64,000 nucleotides of DNA from Myotis daubentonii (GCF_963259705.1 NC_081847.1:86798485-86862484); one strand, 5' to 3'. Shown: positions 11,195 to 22,510, counted from the stretch's first letter. Program-made: numbers and translations. The notes: a model not told the origin generated them from the sequence alone.

Positions 11195-11921
11195 CTTCTT
11201 TTTTAAAAAATATATTTTTATTGATGTGGTGAGCCAGCACAGCCATGGCATGCTCAGCCCCACATTGGGCGCCTTATGTGCCACACCAGCTCAGCCCGGT
11301 TCGGTGAGCCTGAGAGGGGGCAGTGAAGGATGGAGAAAAGCCAGACAAGAGAAGAAAGCTGGGTCTCAGGGGGACTCTGTTCTCTCTGATGGAGAGCTAG
11401 CGACAGTGCCACGGACAACAAGCTGTGTCTTTATTTTATAGCCAGATTCCACGAGGCAAAGGAAGGGTGTGGTCAAGATGTTTATACTGTTCTAATCTAC
11501 TCAATTACATGCACCTGAACTCTACCAAGCCCACATCACTCGGGCACATGGAGCCACGTGTTCCGAACATAGGTTCAATCTTACAACTATAGCTGTTGGT
11601 TATAATTGTGCTGGGAGGGCTCTGCCCTCCAAGCTGGGACTTGCACGTGGCAATGAGAGGACTGCGCCCTCTCATTAGTCTGAGGCTTGAACCTGTCCAA
11701 ACACTGTAGCCGCTCTCCACATATTGATTTCAGAGAGGAAGGGAGAAGGAGAGAGAGAGAGAAACATCAATGTTGAGAGAGAATCATTGGTTGGCTGCCT
11801 CCTGGCTGCCTACTGGGGATTGGGCCCACAACCCGGGCATGTGCCCTGACCAGGAATGGAAAGGTGACCTCTTGGTTCCTGGGTAGATGCTCAACTGCTG
11901 AGTCACACCCAGCTGGGCCAA
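11195..11921 (-). mobile_element. Ves SINE, antisense, split by an ERV LTR
   Basis: Tail part at 11195-11224 and body plus head at 11722-11921, separated by a solo LTR. The SINE has an exact 11-bp target duplication, GGCTAATTCTT, at 11184-11194 and 11922-11932. It landed right at the head end of an older Ves-type SINE. The head is diverged (CTCAACTGCTGAGTCACACC). Confidence 0.88.
11225..11721 (-). mobile_element. Solo LTR of an endogenous retrovirus (class II-like)
   Basis: 497 bp with TG...CA ends (TGTGGTGAGCC... CTCTCCACA on the plus strand), flanked by a perfect 6-bp duplication TATTGA (11219-11224 and 11722-11727). A 6-bp duplication is typical of beta/class II retroviruses. On the minus strand TATAAA (11435-11440) overlaps AATAAA (11430-11435), placing promoter and polyadenylation signals together and fixing the orientation. 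No internal viral genes remain, consistent with LTR-LTR recombination. Confidence 0.87.
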
Positions 11922-12526
11922 GGCTAATTCTTATATTTATTTCCTTTATGTCTAAATTCTCTGGCTGCTTTCAAAAATTTGTTTATCTTTGGTTTTTAGT
12001 ACTTTGAATATGACACATTTTAAGTTTTGTTGTTATTAATCCAGCTTGTTCTCTGAGAGAGTCTAGAAAATGGTTAGCTACAATTTTTCTAAGTATTTCT
12101 CTTTATTTTCTTCTCTTGGAATTCCAATTATACACGTATTTGGTATTGCCCCTCAGCACTAGATACTGTATTCTATTTCCCCCCATACTCTGTTTTCTCT
12201 TTCTTTTTCTATTTATAATTTATTCTCTTATATTTAAGTTCACTGATTCTTTCCTTAGTTGTGTTGTGTCTGCTGATGACAAACATTCTTAATACTTCTC
12301 ACCATGTTTTTTATCCAATTATTTCCATTTTACTCTTTATTATAGTTTTCACGTCTGTTAAAGTTTTTCATTTATTTGTGCATGTCATCCATCTCATCCA
12401 CAAACATATTAATAATAGTTGATTATAGTTAATTATATTAGCAATTCTTCTAAATTCAATCTCTGCTCATTCTAACCTCTGTGAATGACTCAATTTTATT
12501 TTCTCTTGAGAGTGGGCTGGCTGCAC

Positions 12527-12528
<2 letters not shown>

Positions 12529-12578
<50 letters not shown>

Positions 12579-12587
12579 TGTGTGTGT
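12529..12587 (+). repeat. (TG)n microsatellite
   Basis: About 29 TG units with one AG interruption near 12577. It lies within the antisense L1 and explains the open frames of poly-Cys/Val and poly-His/Thr across it. Confidence 0.97.
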
Positions 12588-13914
12588 CATGTCTTGTTTT
12601 GTTATTTTTGAGCAAATGCTAGATACTTTGTGTATAACAATAGAGACAGGAGTAAGACTATGTGTGCCTTCTGGCAAGTCTCTTCTTTCTGCTAGGCTGC
12701 TATGGTGGGATATCATCTAAACTTAGTAGTTGAGCTGGATTTAGACTCTGTTGTTGTTATGTTTACCCTCAGTGAACCAATCCTTACTTTGGACTTCGGG
12801 TGGAATATTTCTTGCTAGAAGTTTTTTCTCAGTGCTCCCGGGTAACCCTCAACATCAGGCCTCCCAGGCACATTTTCCCTCATGGGAGATCTCTCTATTT
12901 GCTCCCGACAGGAGACTGCTGTCGGTTGTTACTCTATACTAGCCTGGCAGTCTGGGCCTTCTTGGCCACACTAATCCACCCTCTGCCTCATTTGGGCCCT
13001 GTGTCCAGATCCCAGGAGCAGCCCTCTCTCAGTGAACTGCCTCTCTCCAAGACATAGGAGACTAATGGTCTGAACCCAGGAAGCTTTCTTACCTGTCTCC
13101 TGTTTTTCCTCCTATTCTCTACCTGCAGCTGCTAGGGGTCTCCAGCTCTGTGCTGGGGCCAGTGTGTTTGCTGCTCTTCCCCCATCAGCTTTTGTTTCTG
13201 AGGGGAAAGGGCTTAAAGGAGGACTTTTCTGCCCTTTCTATGGCAATGGTTGCTCCCTTCCCTGAGGTTCACATGGCTGAGATTTCATCTGGTTATCTAC
13301 CTTGACTACAATTGTTTCCATGACCCCTCAATGGAGGTCTGTGAAGAAAAGCTCAAGAGTCAGTGACAATTGACTCTGTATTTGCAGCTCCCCCAAATCA
13401 GTGTGTCTGTACCTTCACACTATTCCATATTCAGCATCTAGCAATTCATCAAAAAATTGAGCCAAATTATTTGTATCTACTTGTATGGTGACCCCCTCTT
13501 CCTCTTATGCTGTGCCACAGATCAACTAGTACGTGACTCTCTTAGTATTTAGACTAATTGGTTGCCCTGACACTCAAGCTCTCTGATGGGCTCATGAAAA
13601 TGTATGATGGTGTCAAGTAAATGGCTCTTTCTGTTAGTTATTGTGGGAATGATGTTCTTGCTAACTTTCTATATCCTAGTCTGAAGTCTCTGTTGTTGTT
13701 TTTGAGTGACATCTGCTCTCTGTGAAGATTGTTGGGATTGAGATCATTTTCTGTGGCTTTACTACAATATCGAGTTCATAACAAGACATTGAGCTATAAT
13801 TACGCTGTGAATTCATGTGAAATTACTCGGTCAAATTATTCCTAAGCACATTTGATTGAGTAGAGTACTTTTATGTGGTGAAATAAAACTCTTTCTTAGA
13901 TGTCTAAAGAATTA

Positions 13915-14040
13915 GGTCATGATCCTATCTCTGCCACTTTCTAGCTCAGTGATCTTTAAGTAAATACTGGACCTCTTTGGTTTTCAACTTCCTCTCTACA
14001 ACATGTGGATGCTGATTCTAGTAATTTCTGTGGTCCATTA
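13915..14040 (+). repeat. MIR fragment
   Basis: GATCCTATCTCTGCCACTTTCTAGCTCAGTGATCTT, then CTTCCTCTCTACAACATGTGG, follows the sense MIR core. A facing antisense MIR-like piece may follow at about 14080-14190 (TATTATTATTCTCATTTAAC). Confidence 0.6.
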
Positions 14041-14194
14041 TCTGCTGTAAGGTCAATGATGCTGCATTAATCTCCTTTTATCCACACAATTGTAGTACAG
14101 ATATTATTATTCTCATTTAACAAAGAAGTGATTCTAGAAGAAGCCAATATTATATAGTATTTTGGCATTGAATCCTAAGTATAGCAGAGTGCTG

Positions 14195-15160
14195 AATTGT
14201 GGAGCTTGAGATTGCTCTTGAAAGGGTGTGGTTAGATCAAAACAGGAAGTATGTGGTATATTTTCAGCATATAGAATTCGAATTCAAAGTTACATTCTTT
14301 CTGTCTCTTGCAGAAGGCCCAATTCGCTCACTCAAATATGCTGAATAAGTCATATGCTATTGAGTGTGTAACTCAAATTATTTTTATAATCACGGTATGT
14401 GTATGTGACAGGGAGAGGGAAAGGGAAGGAGGAGGAGGAGGAAGTGGAAGAGAGAGAGAGAAAAGAGATGTGGTGGATTGGAGATATCTGAGGACCTGAA
14501 GAGTTGGAATAAGATCTGTTGTCTCTAAACTTGAACACCACTGTCCTTTTACTGGGTTATGATCCCTATGTGGGAGTTGGTATTCCCGCCTCTGAGTTGT
14601 CTTAAAGAATTGGAGCCTGTTGGTTCAAGAACTTTTTATAGGTTAAAGCACATGTTTTCTAAAGACATCTTTAGTGTAGGGCAGAAAATTCAGTATAAAA
14701 CCCACCTCTCCTGGTTTGAATCACATTTCAAAGCACATAAACCTCAGAAATATAGTCCCCTCATTTACCCAATGGTTCTGAATAAGACAGGTCATCTCAC
14801 TAGCTACATAGAAAGTGTGTGGTTATGAATGTGTGTATGCACAAGCCATGATATTGGTTCTGACATAGAAATTCATTCCCACCCTCCTCTTATCCAAAAT
14901 TTATCTCCCTTTTAAGATATAATTAAAATCCAATTTTAATTCCATTTCTGAAGTCCTCTGATACTTATATATTACTCAAGAGGTTTAAATTAATAAATTA
15001 GTAGAAATAAATTTAAGGAATTTTTATATTTCTACCTTTTACATCCTCAGCCAATGAATGTTAGGACATCAGAAGCACTCAGTAGACACATTTTTAGTGC
15101 TTCCTTTGTTGAGACTTTTAACCTCTTGAAGATAAAAACTATATTTCATTTAAAAATATA
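14195..15160. other. Non-coding, no gene recognised
   Basis: No gene. Bases 14410-14466 form a purine-only GA-rich tract (GGAGGAGGAGGAAG then (AG)n), which could adopt triplex structure. The rest is unassigned AT-rich DNA. Confidence 0.5.
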
Positions 15161-15164
15161 TATT

Positions 15165-15445
15165 GACTAGTGACTATGTTCCAAGCACTTTTTTAGGCAC
15201 TGGGAACTAAATGAAATAGGCAGATGCCCTGCCATCAAGGAGCTGATGACACATGATAAACAAAAACACTCAAATGGTGATATATTCTAAGAAGAAAATG
15301 TAAACAGGGTGAGGAGTATAGACAGTGACTAGAGAGGGGTGGGTCTTATTTTATACAAGGAAGTCTTCTCTGAATAAATGACAGTTGAACAGAGAGCTGA
15401 TGAAAATGAGGTAGCAAGCCAAGAATATCTCTGCAAGATAGTTCC
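15165..15445 (+). repeat. L2-like LINE fragment
   Basis: ACTATGTTCCAAGCACTTTTTTAGGCACTGGG, then CCCTGCCATCAAGGAGCTGATGA, AGGAAGTCTTCTCTGAATAAATGACAG, and GAGCTGATGAAAATGAGG. This order recalls the old 'GTGCCAGGCACT...GGAGCTTACATT...AGGCCTCTCTGAGGAGGTGACATTTGAGC' mammalian repeat, usually annotated as L2. Confidence 0.55.
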
Positions 15446-15449
15446 CATG

Positions 15450-16110
15450 GTAATATTGCACAACTACACATATAATATATGATAAAATACCGCATTATAT
15501 TGAATTCATGAATATCCATGGCTAGAAAGTTTGAGGTTATTGTGCTATCTCTCTTCACTCTTGATGAGGGATTTGAGATAATTTATAGCGAAGAAACCCA
15601 CTTTTCCTGTTTCTAGAAACCAGAGACAATAGACATGGAGAAGTTGTTATTAATACAACTCCCAGTGAGCAAGCCTTCTCTTTAGAAGGATGAGGTTCCT
15701 AGAGGCAAAAAGATAGCTCCTGCTACACTGAATTCAAATGGAAAGTAGTAGAATGAAAGAAAAGGGCACAGGTCTGGAGAGTGTATGTGTAATATTGGGA
15801 GATGAAGTAAGCAGACTTGCTTTGAATTCCCCAAACCAAGAAAACAGAAAGGTACAGAGACAGTGGGCTCTAAGGTGAGATAGCTAATTGATCAGGGAAA
15901 TAAGGATTCAAATTTATGGGAGTTATTATAGGTTAAAGCATTTGAAGCAAACAGGTCATAAAAGATCAAAGGCATAGCCCGACCTAGCTCTCCTTGACCC
16001 GTGGATTGTCAATGGCTGTGTCAATTTCCTAGTTTAATTGCCAATACAGTAATGCAAACTCTTCTAGTTATGAATGCTTTGTGTTAACTGTCATTTCATT
16101 ATGGAAATAG
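15450..16110. other. Non-coding, no gene recognised
   Basis: Unique-looking AT-rich sequence with no recognisable gene or repeat. Confidence 0.45.
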
Positions 16111-16111
16111 A

Positions 16112-16335
16112 AAGTGACTTGTTTAATAGTTAAGAGCATTGACTCTGGAGTCAGACAACCTGGGTGAGAAGCTGGGCTTTGCCCTAACTGGTTATGTGAC
16201 TTTGGCAAGTTACTCCATCTCTTTGTGCCTCAGTTTCCCCATCTGAAATAGGATCAGAATAGCCATATCTCCTAGAGTTGTGATGAAGATTAATTAAAAT
16301 AGCTAAAGCACATAGATAATAATTGTATTATTTGT
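16112..16335 (+). repeat. MIR SINE, near full length
   Basis: AATAGTTAAGAGCATTGACTCTGGAGTCAGACAACCTGGG, then TGGTTATGTGACTTTGGCAAGTTACT, GTGCCTCAGTTTCCCCATCTG, and AGTTGTGATGAAGATTAATTAAAATA. This is one of the best preserved MIRs in the window. Confidence 0.88.
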
Positions 16336-16430
16336 ATTATCCCTTTTGGTTATGTTCCAGTTTAGGAGGCATAATATCGGTTAGCATGGTACCTGAGTAT
16401 GTATGGACCTTGCTATCCTTGTTCACGATC

Positions 16431-16637
16431 TTTTTAAAAATATGTTTTTATGGTTTTTTAGAGAGAGAGGAAGGGGAGGGATAGAGAAATAGAAACTTCG
16501 ATAACAGATAAACATCATCTATTGGCTGCCTCCTGCATGCTCCCTACTGGGGATTGAGTCCGAAACTAATCAAACCAGTGAGTGCCCTCTTGGTTCATGG
16601 GGTCAATGCTCAACCACTGAGCAACACCAGCCGGGCA
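16431..16637 (-). mobile_element. Ves-type SINE, diverged
   Basis: Antisense: TTTAAAAATATGTTTTTATGG, AGAGAGAGGAAGGGGAGGGA, CTATTGGCTGCCTCCTGCA, CTACTGGGGATTGAGTC, and the head TCAATGCTCAACCACTGAGCAACACCAGCCGGG. The head variant differs from the common CTATCCACTGAGCCAAACC form, suggesting a separate subfamily. Target duplication not clear. Confidence 0.8.
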
Positions 16638-16639
16638 TA

Positions 16640-17528
16640 TCTTGATGTCCAGACTGACAACTTGCTTGTATTTACCTGTATGCAATGACTGGATACAAAA
16701 AGGACTGAGGTATAATCATTTTGTTAAAAGTTAAAGGGAATTGACTACAATTGGACAATTACAATATCACCATTAATCACTAAATATGTCAGCAGTCTCA
16801 AGATGTCTAAAACTTGGGACAATAAAAGTGTCCCTAAAAATAATATAAGCTCTATCAGAAGAGGCTTGATGGCTGTTGTAGCTTAGCACCAAGCTCAGTG
16901 TCATGTACAGTGTAGAAGCTCAATGAAGATTTGTGCGAAGAATGGATACCTGTGTATTTTAACCAGTGTCCTGAAATTTAACAGAAGCTATTCCTGGCCC
17001 CACTGATGGCTGAGTGACCTTCAGCTCCAGATTTCAAAACACGAGACAAAACCAGTCACTTTTACATCAGAAAACCGGTGATGCCCAAGTGCTGTCATTA
17101 ATCTTATTCACCACACTTGAATTGTTACATTTAAATGAATTTAAAAAAATATTTGTCCTAAAATATAAGAGATTCATTGATGGGTATTTAAACCCATGTA
17201 TTTTGGCCAGTGACAGGCTTCTTCTAAACTAGATCTCAGACAGCTGGAATTTAAACACGGTGGGAAGGCTGGTTCAGGCTTCCAAAGGAGCTCTTCGAAA
17301 GGGTGAAGGCAAGAACACTCCTTTGGATGTGCAATTTCTGGAATGTTTGTTACGAGGTCAGTCATGTTATTACACCTTACATTGTATCTCTAAGGAGAAC
17401 AAATGAAAAAAGAATGAATGAGTGAATCACTGCAAAGCTCTGAAAAACTCAGGGGCTCTTCAGGGAGCATTTGTGAACATGGTTGAATGGATCTGTTTTT
17501 CAGGGCATACATTATCCAGCTGGAATTA
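16640..17528. other. Non-coding, no gene recognised
   Basis: No gene. A short MIR/L2-like tail (AGTGTAGAAGCTCAATGAAGATTTGTG) occurs near 16910. Confidence 0.4.
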
Positions 17529-17950
17529 TCTATACTAATAAAAGGGCAATATGCTAATTAGACCAGACATCTTCTGGACATCCTTCCGGACAAAGCTACG
17601 GTGGCGGGAGCCAAGACAGAGGCGGTTAGGGGAGATCAGGCCTGCAGGGGAGCAGTTAGGGGGCAACCAGGCCGGCAGGGGGGAAGTTAGGGGGTGACTA
17701 GGCAGGCAGGGGACCAATTAGGGGGCAATCAGGCTGGCAAGCAGAGACAGTTAGGGGTGATCAGGCAGGCAGGCAGGCGGGTGAGCAGTTAGGAGCCAGT
17801 GGTGCCGAATTGCAAGAGGGATGTCTGACTGCCAGTAGTCTGACATCCCCTGAGGGGTCCTGGATTGGAGAGGGTACAGTCCAGGATGAATGACTTCCAC
17901 CCCCCCCTCCCCCCCGCCATGTGCACGTATTTCATGCACTGGGCCTCTAG
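17529..17950 (+). mobile_element. HeliBat-type Helitron with internal minisatellite
   Basis: The 5' end is TCTATACTAATAAAAGGGCA after host A; the 3' end is GGGCCTCTAG before host T; the terminal hairpin GCACGTATTTCATGC is imperfect. The 5' block (AATATGCTAATTAGACCAGA) matches the subfamily at 10322-10539 and 41733-41875. The centre is occupied by a G-rich minisatellite (17625-17792). No coding capacity. Confidence 0.92.
17625..17792 (+). repeat. TTAGGGG-bearing minisatellite, about 30-bp unit
   Basis: Five imperfect units, each starting GTTAGGGG(G) followed by a GATCAGGC- or CAACCAGGC-like block and GGCAGGGG. Each unit holds several G-runs, so the plus strand has G-quadruplex potential. It lies entirely within a Helitron. 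Confidence 0.85.
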
Positions 17951-18146
17951 TCTTTTATAACTCACCCTATACATTATTAGAGAATGAAGAATTTCACTTC
18001 CAGTTCTGTTTTATGACATAAATGTTTTATGAATGAAACCTCTATGTTGAGTTATGTTGGCCCTTGGCAGGTTGGTGGTCTGGTCCATTCTCAGGAATTA
18101 GATGATCAATTCAATTTTGTAGATCTGATGACCACACTGATTAGAC

Positions 18147-18366
18147 CAGTGGTCGGCAAACTCACTAGTCAACAGAGCCAAATATCAACAGTACTTTTTC
18201 AAAATAGACTCGCCCAGGCCGAAAACCGACTTCTGCACATGGGCCATGGGCCATGAAGTTTCAATCACACTGTATGTGCGTCCGCATGTGGTATTTTGTG
18301 GAAGAGCCACACTCAAGGGGTCAAAGAGCCGCATGTGGCCCGCGAGCTGAAGTTTGCCGACCACGG
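18147..18366. mobile_element. hAT MITE with perfect 8-bp target duplication
   Basis: Terminal inverted repeats CAGTGGTCGGCAAACT (left) and AGTTTGCCGACCACGG (right), flanked by GATTAGAC on both sides (18139-18146 and 18367-18374). Internal text includes AGAGCCACACTCAAGGGG. At 220 bp it lacks a transposase and was mobilised in trans. Matching 8-bp flanks are diagnostic of hAT elements; the intact duplication suggests a fairly young, bat-lineage insertion. Confidence 0.93.
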
Positions 18367-18508
18367 GATTAGACAATAACATGTCAGGCCAGGCCAAATA
18401 GAAGTACCACTTGGTATTAACCAATGTGAAAAATTTTAAATGGGATTGACTTAAAATGGTTAATATAATGCCCAGTACAGAAAAGGATGTCATAGTTATT
18501 CTCTAGAG

Positions 18509-18660
18509 CAGTGGTACTCACACTCTGGGTGCATCAGACTTACCTAGAAGCCTTATCAAAGCACATTGCTGGGTGGGGCTGGGGAATTTGCATTTCTAAC
18601 AAGTTCCGAGATGCTGCTGATCTTGCTGGTTCAGAGGTCACACTTTGAATAATAGCACTG
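18509..18660. repeat. MER5A-like hAT MITE (ancient)
   Basis: Begins CAGTGGTACTCACACTCTGG, ends with AATAGCACTG, and contains GGAATTTGCATTTCTAACAAG. Flanks CTCTAGAG and CTCTAAAA match at 6 of 8 positions, a decayed hAT target duplication. Shared across placentals and much older than the hAT MITE 140 bp upstream. Confidence 0.8.
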
Positions 18661-19757
18661 CTCTAAAAAATAAAATTAAGCTATGTTAGTTGAGTTTAAC
18701 ATATCATACAGATAAAGGTTGTAACAACTATTTCTAGGTAAGAGAGATTAGAGCTGGGTTTATATTTAGATATATAGACTGAGGGGTAATATTTGTACCC
18801 CAGTATCTTGAATATCAGGTGGCAAAATCTTATAGTAATTATAACCCCAAACTCTTGTTTCATAACCAGAAACTCCTGTTGACTGAACACATAGTACATT
18901 TCAAGTGAGGTCTCCTGGACAATACAAGTTATTGTTAAAGAAGAGTTTAATGAACTCAATGAGCAATAGTAAGTATGAGCAACGAAATCAAACTTAAATT
19001 ATGGTAAAGTGTTTGTGCACACAAAGCTATGCTGTGCACAGAGGGGACTTTAGAAGACTTGTAGGCTGGTCATTATTTTTATCTAGAAACCCACAATCTG
19101 GTGAAAGAAACAGGTTCCAAACATATGGAGCAACAGTATCACCAAGAAGCAAAGCATTATGGGTACCCTACTGGGTGGTATGGAGAATCCGTTTTACAGA
19201 ATACAGATATTAGGGATTCCAGTGGCCAGACCTCATGGAGAAACTGATGTTAGCTTTCACTCAGGACAATTCACCAGTAATGCCAAATAAAACCAAGAAT
19301 TGAGGTGACTCTGCCTGCACAGTTCTTGCAGCTTCACATTTCTTATTGTGGGATATTCCCAGAGACCTGACGCCAGCTAATTATGATGCTAATTGCTGCC
19401 ACAATTTCTGAGCAGATTAACACCACACAAGGTTCTGGCATAACTAACTGGTGTTTGCTCCTGCTTGCAAAAGCTGTGTTTATACAACCGGGGCAGAGTC
19501 CAAATGGACTAAAAGAAGTCAATTAGTCCAATTTGCCAGGGCCTTGTCATCTGGGCTCAGGACTAGGGAATAGATTAACCCAATGAATATGCACCTGTAC
19601 ATATATATATATAAAAGATTGTGGTTATGATTACAATTAATATAATTTTACATTTTCACATGATCAAAGCTTTGATTAAATAAATTGTTAGCAAATGGAA
19701 TACTTGTCAGGAGTCTTATATTGGAAAGTGAGAGATAAAAACGTCTATCCAGATATT
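18661..19757. other. Non-coding, no gene recognised
   Basis: No gene. Bases 19012-19180 resemble 19961-20095 in word order (GTGCACACAA..., AACCCACAATC.GG), so both may be copies of one old repeat that I cannot name. Confidence 0.4.
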
Positions 19758-19920
19758 AGTGGTTCTCCAGCCATTGCCCGGTGACTCAACAATCACTGGG
19801 GATATTTAAAACCATACACATTCCAGGCTCTCTTCCCCAGAGCCGTATTCTGAGTATATAAAATGTGTCTCGGCAATTTCTATCTTTTAACCAGTTCACC
19901 TAGTGATTTGGCTTCATAGC
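19758..19920. repeat. MER5-like hAT fragment
   Basis: AGTGGTTCTCCAGCCATTG, AATCACTGGGGATATTTAAAA, then CACATTCCAGGCTCTCTTCCCCAGAG follow the MER5 layout. Diverged; ends not clear. Confidence 0.45.
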
Positions 19921-19924
19921 TGTG

Positions 19925-21950
19925 TTGGGAAAATATTGGTCAAAATATGCACAGAAGATGTGCACACAATATATGCTATGCTCTGAAAGGATTGGAATGA
20001 CTCGTAGCCTAGTCTTTGTGTTCTAGGAACCCACAATCGGGTAAGAATGACATTTTCTTGAAGCCATGCATCACTGGGGCCCTATTAGTTGCTACTGAGA
20101 GTCTGTATGGGGGTGGGGGAGAGAAAGGGACAATATCCTAGGAGCGGATCCTTGAGCACTGGTTGACTAATTCATTTCTTAGGTATCACAAACAAAGGAG
20201 GGTTGATTAGGGATTTTTAACATTTTCCTAAATTTGGCATAGTGGAAGAGCTACTAGGCTTAGAATCTTTGGATTGATTTTTTTTTTTTTATACTCAGAG
20301 TGCCTGGGAGAGTGTCTGACACAGATGTATGCCCTGTCCTCTCTGGCCACACCTCTTCATTGCCCCAACCCCACCAGGTATTTTAAATGAAGTGACAGCT
20401 GCCATCTGTACTTTCATTCATGTAATCTGAGACATGCTCTGAAATCTGTGGGTGGGGAAGCACCCTGAGGGTCTAGTGCCTCCATTACTCAGGAGAAGGT
20501 GGTAACAGGAAACAAATGATAATGGGAAAATGCTAATGTATCCAATGGGCTGGAAATGACAATGCAGCATTGGATCCAGTTCTTCTTATGGGGAAGGGAG
20601 CTACCATTAATTTGATAGATCGATGTGGCTCCGAGAAGTCTTGCAGGGATATTTGCTTCTCAGTGATAGACAATTAATTAGCATATGGAGCCTTCTCCGG
20701 TGACAGTTACCTGAGGATGCATGTGGACTGCCTTTGCACAGATATTTCCATTTTGACAAATAAGGCAAACCCATACTTTTTATTCTCTTACAACAGAAAA
20801 TTAATTGAACAATTAGTAATGGTTTCAATGTATGTAACAAGGCACCTTGCATCCCAAAGCGCTATACTGACAGAATATGAGCACTAATGCTCCTCATCAC
20901 AATTTCCAGTCAGTAGACAGAGAGTGGCCTCACCTGCAGAAAGGGAAGAATTCACCAAAGAGGACAGAGCTGGATGACATAAGTGGCCCTATATGTGGCC
21001 AAAGGGTTGCAACAAAGAGAGTCAACTGCACGTTTCATTTGTTAATTATAGAAAGAGTTTGACATCACCAGGTAGATTAGGTATAATTTAAACATAGAGT
21101 TGAAACTAATACTAGAGCCCTTTCTTTCTTTCTAAATTTTAAAATGGAATATTTATGGATTTGGGGGTGCTAGATAGGAAGGCGAAAAGTGAACATTGGG
21201 GAGATGGTGGGCTTGCATTTTCATTTTGCTTCTCTATTCTCACAAGTATTTCTAATAAGAGATTTTGACTGCAAGTCACCATGTGGTTGTCAGCAGTACC
21301 GTGCTGTGATTGCAATAGCTCTTTAGCCCCCTCTCCCTTCTGAGGCAGGCCCTGTGTCATGCCTGCTTCCATCCTGCTCATAGCACATGAACACAGAACT
21401 GTTAACATATGCAGTTAGCATATATCCCCAACCTGGAGAGACATCCCTAATGTGATGAAATATATAACTCATTGCACTCTGGACTTTAGTAGGTATAGAA
21501 ACGATGATGGTCATTTGATAAAATGACAATATAATGTCTTCTTTTACTATAGATTGATTTGTATGAAATACCTGGGTATTATAAAAGTTGACTATTTTTC
21601 CCCAAAAGGTAGGAATAAATAAATAAATGTCATTATTAGTACCCTCTTCATAGCACATGAATACATTCCTATATACTTACACAGGGCCAGAGAGCATGAG
21701 GGAGGCAGAGCTAGACTTCTGAAGATCCTTACCTTAGGCTAGGATTCTCTTCTAGGGGAGCCCTAGAACACAGTTGCTATCCTCAACTTTAGGCATGAAT
21801 TATTTCTTTGTTTGTGTTCTGTGATTTCCTTATTCTATCTGAATGTTATCTAACTCTGTTTGATGTAACATTTTGGCAGACTATTCGTTTGGCTTTTATG
21901 TGCCTATCAAAAATATTATAATTTTTCTTCCTGCTTAAAAACATCATTAG
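19925..21950. other. Non-coding, repeat-poor interval
   Basis: No gene and few recognisable repeats. The part around 20600-20850 is rich in TAATTA-type homeodomain words (CAATTAATTAGCATATGG, AAATTAATTGAACAATTAG) and looks unique; it is a weak candidate for a conserved regulatory element. Confidence 0.35.
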
Positions 21951-21959
21951 CTCAATGTA

Positions 21960-22290
21960 CACATTCTTTTTCAGATTTATTGAAATAATCTTTCTAAAAT
22001 ATTGCTTCCAGAATCTCATTTACCTATTATAGAGTTCTCATGGTTTTCCATTCCTCCCAAATAGGACCCAAATATGCCACTCTGAATTTTAAAACCTTAC
22101 ATAGGCTGAAGCCAATTCATCTTCCTAGAATTTTGTTGCCAGTTTTCCTCAGGACACACACTTCTTTCTAAGTAGAGGCTTAATTACCATCCTTAGAAAC
22201 CTCCACTTGCATTCTGGTCTCTGTATCTTTAGATTTTATTGATCTCCATTTAGAATATCCACCTCCTTCTAACCCAATTATCTAATATAA
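21960..22290 (+). repeat. L2-like LINE fragment
   Basis: TTGCTTCCAGAATCTCATTTACC, CTCATGGTTTTCCATTCCTCCC, and AAACCTTACATAGGCTGAAGCCAATTC recall the L2 segment with 'GGTTTCCCATTGCCCT...AAGGCCCTTCATGATCTGGCC'. Strongly diverged. Confidence 0.4.
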
Positions 22291-22510
22291 TTATAACTTT
22301 TCATATTCTGCTTAGGTACATATTCAGTGCTTTGTGGGAGATAGAACACACTTGTTCTAACAGGGTGTGAGGCTCAGTAGAGATGGAGCTAAAGGTCCAA
22401 AACTGTGCGGAGGTTTTAGCATTCTCATGGTACCTGGGGGCTAAAATTGGAGTTCAGAACCCATCACAAATGAGGTGGTGGAGGAAACTATCCAGCCTCT
22501 TATATGGATA

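Larger units (their letters stand above)
9962..13480 (-). repeat. L1M LINE, antisense, with nested insertions
   Basis: AT-rich sequence that reads, on the minus strand, like the 5' region and start of ORF2 of an old mammalian L1. On the plus strand TTGGTTTCTTATAGACAG (near 10012) and GTTTCCCTGGGGCATATAGC (near 10261) recall reversed L1M text; CTGCTAGGCTGCTATGGTGGG (12690) and ACTCTATACTAGCCTGGCAGTCTGGG (12930) recall its reversed 5' UTR. It is interrupted by a Helitron, two Ves SINEs, a solo LTR and a TG microsatellite. No intact frame remains. Confidence 0.65.
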
